Positions 51,976 through 62,300 of a DNA stretch of 64,000 bases are shown here, one piece after another. Numbering within the stretch: the stretch's first letter is position 1; each line of letters begins with the position of its first letter. The notes beneath the pieces are model-generated. The model was not told the DNA's origin, made no database searches, and was given only the letters and a program-made list of their open reading frames with translations. Origin of the DNA: Aradus depressus (lineage: Eukaryota > Arthropoda > Insecta > Hemiptera > Aradidae); NCBI GenBank assembly GCA_963662175.1, contig OY759220.1, positions 44,488,136 through 44,552,135 of the forward strand, written 5' to 3'. A program made the position numbers and the translations under genes.

Positions 51976-52535
51976 TTACTTCCCGTCTATACGAAGCTTA
52001 TGGAAGTTATGTAATCTTGTCAAAAATTCGTTCCAGAGTTTTCAACGGAATTTCATGTTTTCCGAATATGAAAAAAAAAAGTCTAACTGTCTGTGAACAC
52101 GATAACTCCCGATAAAAATAATTTATCGATACAACATTTTATATGTTGGACCAAAACAATTCCATAAGGACAACGCCTATCGATTTTCAGCCTAATCGGT
52201 CAAAAGGGAAGGGGGGATTTGGGGAGAGGCTTAACTCAAAAACTGTTAATAACTGTATTGAATGTATCGACACAAAATTTCATATGTGAGTTCAATACCC
52301 CATAAAGAATATTTATTGATTTTCAGCGATATCGGCAAAAGGGAAGGGGGCATCAGAGGGGGGCTCAACTGAAAAACTACAGATGTAATGAATTTACCGA
52401 CACAAAATATAGTATGAGGATTTAGGAACCCCTACGTAAGTTAACTGTTGAATATTAGCGAATATGGAGGAGGAGCGAAAAGTTAATTCGTTCTGGGGAC
52501 GTACATTGCCGGTGATTCACCGGCAACTTTATTTT
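51976..52535 (+). repeat. Family X, complete copy
   Basis: 5' hairpin ACTTCCCGTCTATACGAAGC; units with ATAACTCCCGATAAAAATAA and ATGTATCGACACAAAATTTC. Ends with GCCGGTGATTCACCGGC, the only perfect terminal palindrome in the window. Here the block before AAAAGTTAATTCG is GGAGGAGGAGC rather than a long G run. Confidence 0.8.
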
Positions 52536-52824
52536 TCTTCTCTCATATTCGATTCGGACCCATTCTTTATAAGTGATGAAAAAATCAAATCAAGTTTCAA
52601 CTAATAATATAATTAGGTGTAGCTTTTAAAGATTTCTCTGAAACTTGTAGCATGCAGTGCAACTGTTTGTAAAGTATATTTGTTTGGTGTTTTTCTAATA
52701 AATTATATATATCCTTAATAATATCAATAGATATTAAAATTATTTTTAAATTAACTCCCGAAAAAACCTAATTTTTTCTAGCGGCAGTTATTATCATGCC
52801 CCACTTATATTGTGGATGACATTT

Positions 52825-52830
52825 TATTTT
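52825..52830 (-). terminator. Polyadenylation signal of the UTP4-like gene
   Basis: AATAAA on the minus strand 76 bp after the UTP4-like stop codon. Confidence 0.5.
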
Positions 52831-52905
52831 ATGAATTTATTATATTTTGTTAGAAATAAAGCGAGTTATCTATATTTCCATACCTTTTGTACTTCCTTCC
52901 GGTGG

Positions 52906-53025
52906 TTATTTTCTTCCAAACCTCTTATGTTTGAAGGATGGACGAAGTTTTTCACAAAGTGCCCTCGGAGTTACTTCGACAGCCACCATTTCACCTTCAC
53001 ACAACGATCCAAAATACGCCAGATG
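52906..53025 (-). CDS. UTP4: UTP4/cirhin-like gene, last coding exon
   Basis: Acceptor TTTGTTTGTTTGTAG, then 39 codons and a stop: HLAYFGSLCEGEMVAVEVTP then RALCEKLRPSFKHKRFGRK. The VAVE...L.P..K.KRFG ending is the conserved C-terminal signature of UTP4/cirhin, a WD-repeat subunit of the t-UTP part of the SSU processome. That complex acts in the nucleolus in pre-18S rRNA transcription and processing. Phase 0, joining the exon at 56282-56413. Two SINEs and other debris fill the 3.3-kb intron. Confidence 0.85.
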   Translation of the reverse strand, partial: HLAYFGSLCEGEMVAVEVTPRALCEKLRPSFKHKRFGRK

Positions 53026-53169
53026 CTACAAACAAACAAAAAAAAAAATTAATGAACAAAATGGTTTGGGGGCAACAGGAGTATCCAGGCCCTGGATTCC
53101 AGGGTCAGTCAGTCCAGCCGTGGCTGTAATGGTTTTCAGTAAGCTGAGTCGAAACATAATTTCATAGTC

Positions 53170-53500
53170 ATAAAAACGAGTTATAGTTATTGTGTCTTGT
53201 GCCTGGCCTACAAGGTCATATCGCCTACTACCAGAGCGCTCTTTCGTCGCTCTGGTGGACATAAGACTGACTCTACTATGGGAGTCCTAAATTTTGCCTA
53301 CCTAGGTTTATACACCTAGGGCACGGGTCTTTAACGAGTACCTGACATCATATAGGCTCGGGACCATCGCATAATGTCCCACCCGAAGGACGGCGTGCTC
53401 AATGTTGTTTCCCCTCCGAACTCGTTCTTCTCAGGTTCCAAACCCGCGATCTTCAGCTCAGTAGACCAGCACAAGCTACCTGTGAGCTACCGGCGCCCTC
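53170..53500 (-). repeat. SINE family 1, full-length copy in a UTP4 intron
   Basis: Head complement GTGAGCTACCGGCGCCCTC, box B complement GGTTCCAAACCC, full body and 3' end. Confidence 0.85.
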
Positions 53501-53896
53501 AAAGCTTATTATAATTTTTGAAAAACATTTTTCTTGAAGAACAATCCTATTTTACAAAATATTTAGTTTTTCTCTGTTAATGAAAATAAAATTTTATGCT
53601 CATTATTACAAATATCATTCAACTTTTGAAAATTTTCAAAAAATAATACTAAAGTAATTTACAATTACTTTTAGCAACTTAAACTTAGCTTATCTTCGCT
53701 ACAAAACTTAAAGTTCCCCGAGAAGCACCAATATTTTCATTTTGTTCTTAATCTTCCCATTAGTCATTGAATTATAATTCAATAGTTAAATAATTATTTA
53801 ACAATAAGTTGTAAATTAACGAAGTATTAAATATTATTGAATTTACTGTTTTATTTACTTTTTATCACCTAGAAATCTGGGTTTGTCAACTCAACT
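53501..53896. other. Intronic AT-rich DNA, nothing seen
   Basis: No repeat or exon recognised. Confidence 0.45.
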
Positions 53897-53972
53897 CAAG
53901 ATCGCTGGAGGTATTTTTGTCTGGGAGGTACAAAAAAATTAGAGCACACCATCTTTCGGATGGCATGTTAAA
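53897..53972 (+). repeat. SINE family 1 fragment
   Basis: CTCAAGATCGCTGGAGG, GTCTGGGAGGTACAAAAA and CACACCATCTTTCGGATGG. Confidence 0.65.
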
Positions 53973-54138
53973 AACTAAATTCCCCTCTATAGCTTGGTTG
54001 TAACTGGAACGGTTTTCAGTATTCCAAATCGATTCGTATTTTATTCATAAAAACCTATTTTATAATATAATGTTTTCATAAAATATATTTCTTGAAATAT
54101 AATTTTATTGACTTCGCGAAGTAGTTTGTAAGATTTAC

Positions 54139-54298
54139 CCGGGGACCCCGTCCGCATGCTTTGTCCAGGGTCCCTTCATATAATTTCCCCAGGAGGTCCC
54201 TCTGTACTATTTGCCCAGGGGTCCCTCCGCATCGTTTTCCCTACGGCCCGGCCCCCCTCCGTCTGGTTTGCTCGGGGGACCGCTCCGTACGGTTTCAG
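54139..54298. repeat. GC-rich degenerate tandem array, about six units
   Basis: Units resembling GGGGTCCCTCCGCATGGTTT then GCCCA, 25-31 bp each, strongly diverged. A GC-rich island inside an AT-rich UTP4 intron. Confidence 0.6.
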
Positions 54299-54935
54299 AG
54301 ATGGATTTTAAATCCGACATCCGGATGAAGAGGACTACTAGAGTGGGATGAAACTTAATGCTAATCCGGAACAGATTAGCGGATATAGTTTAGTTAACAA
54401 CAGGCAATCAACAGACAGATTAATTACTAGCCCCGCAACTACACAGCTCCTAATTCACTTCAGGTCAGGCTAGCATAACTAGACGTACTTCAGTCAATCC
54501 ACTTGTAACCAGGGGGGTTGCAACGATTAATCCTCTGCGAAATTTGATCGATACCGATCCTTCCAAACCGTTTATTCGATGTTTTTTATTTCTCGACATT
54601 TTCTCTTCTTCAATCTCAACTAGAAAAACAATTAACATTTAAATTTGTCCTTGTTAAATTATTAAAACATTCACAAAATCATTGGACTCCTAGATCTTGT
54701 ATCTCCACGCCCCAATTTGTGGTATTTATAAATAAATTTTTCTACTAAAATTGTGGTAATTTCCTGATTCCATCAGCCGTAAAACTAGTTGAGGATGTAA
54801 CCCGGCGTGATATTTCAAAGGCCATATACCTACAGAAATCAACAGACTAAACAGTCAAATTATCAGAGCTGACAAAAAACATGACTTTTATTCACGGATT
54901 TTAAAAACAGTAAAAACCAATTTGTCTGAAACGGG
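54299..54935. other. Intronic DNA, nothing identified
   Basis: No repeat recognised and no splice-bounded ORF. Confidence 0.4.
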
Positions 54936-55232
54936 GGAGCCCGCAACTCAAAAGTAGCGAGCTTGTCTACTGAGCTTAAGATCGCCGGTGGTCTTTTACT
55001 TGGGAGGTGAAAAACCTTGAGCACCAAGCGATAGTCCTGAGCCTTGAACGATGTCAGCTATTTGTTCGTAATAGACCCCTATCCCAAGATAACTAAATCT
55101 GAGTAACCAAATTTTAGGACTCAAAAATAGGGTCGAGCTCATGTCCACCAGAGCGACGAAAGAGCGCTCTGGTAGTAGGCGATATGACCTCTTCGTTAAA
55201 GATAGGACATGAGACAGAATAACTAATAACTA
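54936..55232 (+). repeat. SINE family 1, diverged copy
   Basis: Head degenerate (GCCCGCAACTCAAAAGTAGC). Body blocks GGGAGGTGAAAAACCTTGAG and GAGCGCTCTGGTAGTAGGCG are clear. Confidence 0.8.
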
Positions 55233-55304
55233 CAAACCTTTTTCTTTTTAATTTGTACAATTTTCAACCACTTTATAAATAATAATCATGTTCAATAATA
55301 ATAT

Positions 55305-55545
55305 AACTATATTAGTTAACTACATAGTTAGTTACTATGTTAACTATATAGTTATGTTAACTATATGTTTATGTTAACTATGTTAATATAGTTAACTACA
55401 TAGTTAGTTACTATGTTAACTATATGTTTATGTTAACTATGTTAATATAGTTAACTACATAGTTAGTTACTATGTTAACTATATAGTTATGTTAACTATA
55501 TGTTTATGTTAACTATGTTAATATAGTTAACTATATAGTTAGTTA
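55305..55545. repeat. Palindromic TAGTTAAC tandem array joined to a SINE tail
   Basis: TAGTTAACTACATAGTTAGT recurs at about 55314, 55389, 55448 and, variant, 55526, with units of 59-78 bp made of GTTAACTATA-type inverted words. The right edge flows into the TAACTA tail of the SINE at 55543-55826. Confidence 0.85.
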
Positions 55546-55826
55546 CTATGACTCATGCCCGGACTTTAACTACGAGCCCGACTCTACTGTGGGAGTCCTA
55601 AATTTTGCCTACCCTAAATTTTTATTCATCTTGACCAGGGGGTCTTTAACGAGTACCTGACATCGTACAGGCGCGGGACCATCGCATTACGTCCCATCCG
55701 AAGGACGGCTTGCTTAAGCTTATTTTACCTCCCAGATAAAATAAACTAAGGGCTTCGGCCCGGTTTTGAACTCACGATCGTGAACTCAGAAGGCAAGCAC
55801 GCATACCACTGAGCTACCGGCGCCCT
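55543..55826 (-). repeat. SINE family 1 copy with internal deletion
   Basis: Tail TAGTTACTATGACTCATGCC and full head complement GAGCTACCGGCGCCCTC. The segment with AGTAGGCGATATGACC is deleted between CTACGAG and CCCGACTC. Confidence 0.85.
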
Positions 55827-56281
55827 CAAATATTAATATATGTTTAATAATAAATAATATTATAGGTAAACAAATCTGCATTATTTGAGCAAAATAGCAA
55901 AATACACATTATTTAACTATTTTTCTATTTTAGTGGAAAAACTATTTCCTTTTTAATGTCAGTTCGTTCAGTTTATTTTTTATGATATAACATCTTAAGT
56001 CATAAGCAATAACGTTTAAAATATATATGATTTCATTCACTATATATGATATGATTCACTTATTAGAGTGCGGGTTGGCTTTGAGCTAGAAAAATTATTT
56101 CATGATTTCTCAGTTACTGTTCACTCTACGAGAACATAATGATAGAATCAGTATAAAGTAATTTAATTTTCGAGTAGTGAATGTGGGGTGAAATAGGAAG
56201 TTTGAGAGGGAGGGATGAGGAGAGATATCGCAAGTAATCAACTTCTCAAAGATAAATCCGCTAAAATGAAAAATATTATAC
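55827..56281. other. Intronic AT-rich DNA, nothing seen
   Basis: No repeat or exon recognised apart from the splice donor of the neighbouring exon. Confidence 0.4.
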
Positions 56282-56413
56282 CTTATACTTCTTGATGACA
56301 TGGAAAGCATGCTGAGGCTCCCTGCTGAAGGGATGCTGGTTGCTGCTTTCCTGAGAGTTCTCTTCCAGGTGATTCCCCATGCGAGGGATCTTGGCTTCGG
56401 TGTCTGGTAGTTC
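56282..56413 (-). CDS. UTP4: UTP4/cirhin-like gene, penultimate coding exon
   Basis: Acceptor ATTTTCTTTGTCCAG and donor AAG|GTATAA bound 132 bp, exactly 44 codons: ELPDTEAKIPRMGNHLEENS then QESSNQHPFSREPQHAFHVI and KKYK. In cirhin a similar LP...K..P linker precedes the HAF.I.K.YK segment of the last propeller blade. A slightly upstream acceptor (GGTGAG) would add SFGEYMIFFVQ, but the one used keeps phase 0 with both neighbours. Confidence 0.85.
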
Positions 56414-56479
56414 CTGGACAAAGAAAATCATGTACTCGCCAAAACTCACCATGTATGGGGAGACAACAGAAAAAAAAAA

Positions 56480-56775
56480 TGTCTTCCGTGAATCATTGAA
56501 TATTAATCAACTAAGTTTTCACTCTCCCTCTGAAACCAATTTCATGATTTCAACATGAAAATCAACTCACTTCTGAATCCTCATTCAAAATTCCGCGATA
56601 ATATTTTCATTGCATCAACAGTTATTAGGGCTTTTGATTGCAACCGCTGCACTGAACCCGCTCTTTCGTTCAGCCGATTTCGCTGAAAACGTATTGTCCA
56701 AACGGGGTTTTCGATTTACATATAAAATTTCGTTTCAATATATTTATAACATTGGCAATAATTGGCGTTTGGGTG
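56480..56775 (-). repeat. Family X copy in a UTP4 intron
   Basis: TTTTCACTCTCCCTCTG, CATTGCATCAACAGTTATTA, AGCCGATTTCGCTGAAAAC; 5' end missing. Confidence 0.65.
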
Positions 56776-56776
56776 A

Positions 56777-57060
56777 TGAAATGAAATAAAAAGAAATTTT
56801 ATTATTCTGGGACCGAGGGTCCCCTGAGAATAAATATTGAAGTCAAAAAGAAGAGGAAAAACGACAATAACAAACAATAAATACAAAAGAGAATAAATTA
56901 GAGCTTCAGTGGAGAAAAACAGTACATAGAGATAAATAAATAATTAACATGAAAATACATAAAATTAACAGCTTAATTATGAAGAAAAAAAAGAATATAT
57001 AAATGTGAATAAAAAAAAAAATTAATAAAAATAGACAGAGCATAATACAATGATGGTTGA
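56777..57060 (-). repeat. LINE 3'-UTR fragment (same family as 5822-6435)
   Basis: Shares GATGAAATGAAAT, TTTTATTATTCTGGGACC and GGTCCCCTGAGAATAAA with 5822-5885. The A-rich UTR continues further right. No coding part is left. Confidence 0.65.
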
Positions 57061-57395
57061 CTATAAAAGAGAAGGATTAGATTAATTTTAGAAAGTAGGG
57101 ACTAGATAGAGAAAGTGTGAAGAGAAGGAAGAATAAAATAAAAATAGTAATAATAAAATAAGATAAAATGAAAAATGAATGATAAAAAAATATAAAATGA
57201 ACAAAATAGTGATAATGTTTATGAGGATAGAATAAATTAAGAAATATGGGAAAATAAAATAATAAATAATATAATAATAAAAATAAAGAACAAAAAAATG
57301 GGATAAGAAAATAAGTTAAATAATTAGATAATTTATATTAATGGGACGAATGGGAAAATACGGGGAAGAAAGATGAAGAACTAACAACGTGTGCT

Positions 57396-57634
57396 GCCAT
57401 ATGAGGCCCCTTCATTCAAAACCGGACTTTTACAAAAAAATCAAAATTTTTTAAAATTTAATTAGCCATAACTAATTACTAGATCAATTAAAAATTATGA
57501 AACTTGGTTTTATTATATACAAATAGCCATTCAAAAATTTTCTTGTTAGCATAGTGGAAACAGTTTTTTGTACTGCCTGTACATTTTTTTTTTTTTTCAA
57601 AAGTCCGTTTTTGAATTTAGGAGCCTCATATGGC
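57396..57634. mobile_element. MITE family F (239 bp)
   Basis: Inverted ends GCCATATGAGGCCCCTTCAT/TTCAAAACCGGACTTTT against GAGCCTCATATGGC preceded by AAAAGTCCGTTTTTGAA. TA-rich non-coding centre. Only copy in the window. Confidence 0.7.
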
Positions 57635-57639
57635 CGAAT

Positions 57640-58164
57640 TTCATGAAAATCCAATCAACTTGAAAACTCATTCATTTTTTGACCCAACCCCGTTGTAAAG
57701 GTCGACCTACCACAGAGCCTATATTCCAAGTTAAACGATCCTTGAAATGCCCTGAAAATTTCATGAATATACGATCAACCCTTTTCTTGTGAATCTCAAA
57801 CAAACGTATATACAGAAATTGAACTGATAGTCTATAAGGTTTTTATCTGGCCTGAAACGGATTTCTGTTCAAATAAAAAAAATCATTCCGACCATATACA
57901 GACCAAAGTTTAGTTGAGTGTATATATACAGAAGATTTTAGCATATATAAATGATGTAATGTACCAGAAAAAATAAAATGTCTCTTCCTTCTGTCTTTTC
58001 AGGGTAGCAGTACCGATTCTCTTCTATTCGAGGTTTGCCTAGTCACTATGCGAATTCCCTTAATGCATCATCCATCATCGCAACTCATCATTAATACTCA
58101 ATGATATATTTTCCTTCAGAGTATAATATCAATAAGTGTCTTTCCTTAAATCCTCCCTAAAAAA
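57640..58164. other. Intronic DNA, nothing identified
   Basis: No recognisable gene or repeat boundary. Confidence 0.4.
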
Positions 58165-58289
58165 ATTCGTCGGTAAATAGCCGGCTATGTACTTTCCCAG
58201 CCTCCAATTACGTTTTCGCTCTCCCTCCAAAGCCAACCGACCGTTTGGGCTAAAACATAGTGGCTTCTGAATCCACATACTAAACTTTG
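58165..58289 (-). repeat. Family X copy, 3' part (split by LINE)
   Basis: TCGGTAAATAGCCGGC, TTTCGCTCTCCCTCCAAAGC, ending ATCCACATACTAAACTTTG at the insertion point. Continues at 59281. Confidence 0.75.
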
Positions 58290-59280
58290 GGGAGGAGAAT
58301 ATCATGTAGAAATAGAGAAACTATTTAGATATTTTATTAAAATACTATTCAGGCTGCCTAGTTATTCGCGAACATCTTTTATACAAACTGAAACAGGAAT
58401 AGAACCGACCATTATTTATACAAATAAACTGCATCATAATTACATACTCAAAGTAATAAACATGGCAAATCCAAGACTTCCCAAGGCCCTAGCTAAAGAG
58501 GTTATTAAAAGGAATGTGCTCTGGTTCCGACGGATAAATAACTATATCTCGGACTACAATTTGGGAGATAATCTGCCTGTTAATAACATCGAGATATGGA
58601 GCACACAGTTATCAAATATACGGAATAGTTTAAAAGAGCATTATCGCAATCAGTTCAGGGAGGAAATTAAAAACTCAGACCGGTACTTGCTAGGAAGGGA
58701 ACTGGAGTTCCACGATTCAGTTATTAGCTACTTACAGAGTGACCTACCATTGTCAAGTATTAGATTTATAATTAAACTTAGAGGTGAACTGTTGCATCTA
58801 AGCTATACACCTATAAATCAATATACCTCCGACGATATGGACTTTGTATGCCCAATGTGTTACAGCCCCTGTAAAGAAGATCTACATCACTCCCTCATTA
58901 CCTGCCCCAAATATGATGATTTAAAAAAAATATTTAAAAACACCACAGATACTACATTTATGTTGGAATTATTAAATGGTAAAGACTGGCTACTACTGGT
59001 AAAATATTGCAAAAAGGCATACAATCTCAGAAACTGTAAATTAAGTAAATAAAGAAATAGGAACAAAGTTATATATATATATATATATATATATTATTTT
59101 ATTTTTATTTGATTTTAGAAAGAGACATTTGTTTTGGTTAAGTTTATAAGATAATATTTTGTAAATGGAGACTCCTCAAGACGGCTTAGGCCATTGAGTT
59201 TGTCTTCATAAAAGATCTCATTAATGTGTATACGTTTTGTATGTGATATTCTATTATGTTAATAAAGACTTTACTACTAC
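58290..59280 (+). mobile_element. 5'-truncated LINE with 12-bp target duplication
   Basis: TACTAAACTTTG occurs at 58278-58289 and 59281-59292, bracketing the insertion. The 3' end is ATAAAGACTTTACTACTAC, a TAC microsatellite instead of poly(A), as in some CR1/L2-like clades. It sits inside a family X copy in a UTP4 intron. Confidence 0.85.
58291..59052 (+). CDS. LINE polymerase C-terminal fragment, open to the truncation point
   Basis: Open from the 5' junction for 253 codons: VEIEKLFRYFIKILFRLPSY, ETGIEPTIIYTNKLHHNYIL, then from the internal Met at 58462 onward. Includes IRFIIKLRGELLHLSYTPIN and a zinc motif CPMCYSPCKEDLHHSLITC near the end. This is the thumb-like and C-terminal region of a CR1/L2-type reverse transcriptase. 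It lacks catalytic domains, so it is dead, but undamaged frame suggests a young insertion. Confidence 0.75.
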   Translation, partial: GGEYHVEIEKLFRYFIKILFRLPSYSRTSFIQTETGIEPTIIYTNKLHHNYILKVINMANPRLPKALAKEVIKRNVLWFRRINNYISDYNLGDNLPVNNIEIWSTQLSNIRNSLKEHYRNQFREEIKNSDRYLLGRELEFHDSVISYLQSDLPLSSIRFIIKLRGELLHLSYTPINQYTSDDMDFVCPMCYSPCKEDLHHSLITCPKYDDLKKIFKNTTDTTFMLELLNGKDWLLLVKYCKKAYNLRNCKLSK

Positions 59281-59600
59281 TACTAAACTTTGTGTGGATA
59301 CATTCATTACAAAGGCAGTTATTAGGGTAGTCGACCCCCATCCTTCTCTGCTCCCTTTTTTTCCCTAAAACCGATTTCGAGGAAAATTATTAGGTGTCGT
59401 CCTTAGAGGGTTCTGTATACACATATAAAATTTCGTGCCAATACATTCATTCTATTGTGAGTTATCGTGTTCACAGACACATAGAAATTGTTTTGTTTTT
59501 TAATTTTTGGAATTAGGAGGTCGGAAAACATGAAATTCCGTTAAAAACTCGGCATCGAATTTCTGACCGATTACATAACTTCCCTTAAACTTTGTGTAAC
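59281..59600 (-). repeat. Family X copy, continuation of 58165-58289
   Basis: TGTGGATACATTCATTACAA, ATTCATTCTATTGTGAGTTA and the 5' block ATTACATAACTTCCCTTAAA, ending about 59600. Confidence 0.75.
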
Positions 59601-59879
59601 TGAGGAAGTGAAAAGAAATTATATATAATAGGAGGAGGGACAAATGTATTGTATTATGGCGATTTGCGCATATAAGTCAGCTTAGATACTTATGTAATAC
59701 AATGGGTGAAGTGATTAAAACGTAGTTGATGCTACCACTCCGGTATTTTGGAGTTGTAACTTCGTTTAGTGAGATTAAAAAGGTAGCTACAACTACCCCC
59801 ATAGTTGTATCTCCGTTTTTCCGGACATGTAGTTATAACTTCACTTTTGATGTGATAAAAAGAGAAGTGTCTCTAATTA

Positions 59880-60170
59880 TCTTTATGGACTTGAAAAATA
59901 AAATAAAACTTGTTTATTTATGATATTGTCTAATTTCACTAACTATATATACATGGGAGTACTTTCGGTATTTCTACCATCCTGAGCCAAAAGCATAAGA
60001 GATAAGACTTACGTCTTATGCTTTTGGCTGAGGATGGTAGAAATACCGAAAGTACTCCCATGTATATATAGTTTGTGAAATTAGACAATATCTTAAATAA
60101 ACAAGTTTTATTTTATTTCTTTCAAGTCCATTTGAATTATTTCACAATATCTCTGCAATAATGTCAGTTT
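59880..60170. mobile_element. Palindromic foldback element, family C, copy 2
   Basis: Same palindrome as 20643-20930 in the opposite orientation (GGGAGTACTTTCGGTATTTC on both arms), with the outer ATTTCACAATATCTCTGC block on the right. It inserted inside the Harbinger element. Confidence 0.8.
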
Positions 60171-60199
60171 TCATTAATTATCTTTAGTTATAACTCCAA

Positions 60200-60780
60200 A
60201 ATGTTGAAGTGCTTGGAGGCGCACACTCCACGTCAGTTGTTAGTCTATTTCGCGATGGCGATGTTTATGAATGTAAGAGAGAGAAGGGCCTACGATGGAA
60301 GAAGAGTTTTGAGTAAGTGCAAGGAGCTGATGCGTTTTGAGAATGTTAATATAGATTTTTAAACATCGGAATTTCTGCCACCTAGTGAAGAAACTCGAGG
60401 AAAAGCACTGTCTCCAAGACAACGAATGGACATATTTTTGCGTTATACTGCTGACCCAGGATTCCAGAGTGGAGTGGCAGAGGACCTTGGAGTGGACCGC
60501 TCCACGGTATGTAAAAATATAAATTACCTGATGGACTGTATTTTAGAAAAAAGCAACAATTGGACTAAATTTCCCAGAACAGTGCAAAAGTCAATTGGCA
60601 AACAGGCTTTAATTTACCAACTGTTGTGGGCGCATTAGACTGCACTCAGGCGACAGTAATCTTAGAAATAATTCTCTGTCAACACATCTCTTATCAACGC
60701 CCTCTTCATCTTCAGATGACGATATGTTTAACAGACTAACGCTATAGACACGACCAGAATGACTGAGTGTGTTTAACAAC
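60200..60780 (+). pseudogene. Harbinger (DDE_Tnp_4-type) transposase, N-terminal part
   Basis: Reads RRAYDGRRVLSKCKELMRF, a stop, LPPSEETRGKALSPRQRMDI and FLRYTADPGFQSGVAEDLGV, a helix-turn-helix DRSTVCKNINYL. After a frameshift comes LPTVVGALDCTQATV, where GALDCT holds the first catalytic Asp. The rest of the catalytic domain is missing. Confidence 0.8.
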
Positions 60781-61103
60781 ACGTGGCCAGAAGCCAGGGT
60801 ACTGGGGTGGGGGCCAACATATTCCAACATGAAAGGTAGTTACTGCTACATCCAAGTTATATCTACCCATAGTTGTATCTCCGGTTTTTCCCGATACCAC
60901 TCCACTTGGGGTAGATGTAACTATGAAGTGTTACGTAGTCACTTCGTTTTAATCACTTCACCCATTAACAGTTAATAATTACAATTCTCACAACGCAGCA
61001 CTTGTAATGATCCCCCAAAATAAACGTTTATTCAGAAGCTATTTCATAAATGTTTAACAAGTAATTTGGTCAACCTCCAACAGAAACCAAAATATATACA
61101 TAC

Positions 61104-61286
61104 CTTGGCTTTATTGACAACCAGTATAGTAGTGTCATCATGAAGTATAATAATATTATCATTTCGCTGGTCGAATGTTATATTGTGAACGGGAAAATTG
61201 CGAGAGAGCAACTGCTTTGGATGATGTTCTTGGAGAATCTTAGAGAAACGTGTATATTTTCTTTTTTTCAGGGAATATTCCATTAT
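61104..61286 (-). CDS. UTP4: UTP4/cirhin-like gene, internal coding exon
   Basis: Acceptor ATTTTTTTTCTTTCAG and donor AAG|GTATGT bound 183 bp, exactly 61 codons. It reads IMEYSLKKRKYTRFSKILQE, HHPKQLLSRNFPVHNITFDQ, RNDNIIILHDDTTILVVNKA K. The F/WS..L......WL.R..PI..I.F......ILLHD....V.DK order matches a cirhin WD40 blade near the C-terminus. Phase 0 on both sides. Confidence 0.9.
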
Positions 61287-61483
61287 CTGAAAGAAAAAAA
61301 ATTATATATAATAATAAAACTCGTCAAAAAAAAGAGTCACAAAACATGTGTGCAGTTCACAGGCGGTAGAAGTGAAACCTTCAGAAAACGAAACTGCGAG
61401 AGAATGAGACGAATGCATTATCAGGAGTGGGATAATTATAGGGTTTATTTATTATAATATTGGTACCAAGTTTAAAAATTATT

Positions 61484-61770
61484 TTATATTTTATTATTCA
61501 AACTCCATGTTTTTAATTTCAACAAATGACACGAGTGGCTTATGGTAACTAAAGTATGAAATAAATGTTTCCTTAATAAGTTCTTTAAAGTTTGAAAAAA
61601 TTCACAATTCCAAACTTTTTGGAGGGAGAGGAGGAGGCGATGGAATTTTTCATGATTACCTTTTTTGTGTCGCAAGACTAGAGAAGAAGCATTATCGTCA
61701 ACTTTTTTTCTCTTCACTTTCAATTACAAGAAGTCCTTATGTTAGTAACAGATGACAAAATAAAACAACT
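61484..61770. other. Intronic DNA with unassigned minus frame
   Basis: Minus frame 61484-61723 begins KVKRKKVDDNASSLVLRH. It cannot belong to UTP4 because the flanking exons join in phase without it. Possibly chance. Confidence 0.3.
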
Positions 61771-61845
61771 ATATATCGTTATATATATAACTATATATAT
61801 ATATATATATATATAGAGAGATAGATAGATAGATAGATAGATAAG
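61771..61845. repeat. (TA)n and (GATA)n microsatellite
   Basis: ATATATATAT runs followed by six GATA units, in a UTP4 intron. Confidence 0.95.
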
Positions 61846-61924
61846 GCAATAGTGTCATCGTTTTCGTTCCATCGAGTTTCAAATCACAACGGTGCTAAAG
61901 AAGTTTTCACTTCAAAAAGAAAAA

Positions 61925-62300
61925 AAAAGTCGGTTAAATCATAGACAATTTACTTCCCTGTGCGAATTAACAAACTAAATGTTCGCTCTCCCTACAGAAC
62001 GAATTGACCGATTTGATTGAAAATCAACAGGTGTCTTACTCAAACTTATAAACGCGTGTAAGAAATTTCGTGTCGATATGTTATTACATCGGCAGTTATT
62101 AAGGTTTTTGAGTTAAGCCCCCCTTTTTCTTATGGAGTTCTGGAAACACATATAAAATAATCTTTCTATTGGGAGTTATCGAGTTCATACACGAGAATTT
62201 TCTTATTCATGGGGGCCATAAGATGAAATTTTGCCGCACACTCAACATCAAGTTTCTTACAGATTAAATAACTTCCCATTTACTTCTTATAACTGGGGAT
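61925..62300 (-). repeat. Family X copy
   Basis: TTCGCTCTCCCTACAGAACG, TTGATTGAAAATCAACAGG, TCTTTCTATTGGGAGTTATC, AAATAACTTCCCATTTAC; one or two units only. Confidence 0.7.

Larger units (their letters stand above)
59702..60965 (+). mobile_element. PIF/Harbinger-like transposon with nested foldback element
   Basis: Ends are inverted copies of ATGGGTGAAGTGATTAAAAC. The subterminal TAGTTGTATCTCCGTTTTTC recurs near the right end. It contains the foldback element at 59880-60170 and a broken Harbinger transposase. No clear 3-bp target duplication was found. Confidence 0.75.

Noticed and set aside
61484..61723. Extra UTP4 exon containing KVKRKKVDDNASSLVLRH
   Set aside because: The neighbouring exons NHK and IMEY join in phase and match the family without it, and the acceptor is weak.
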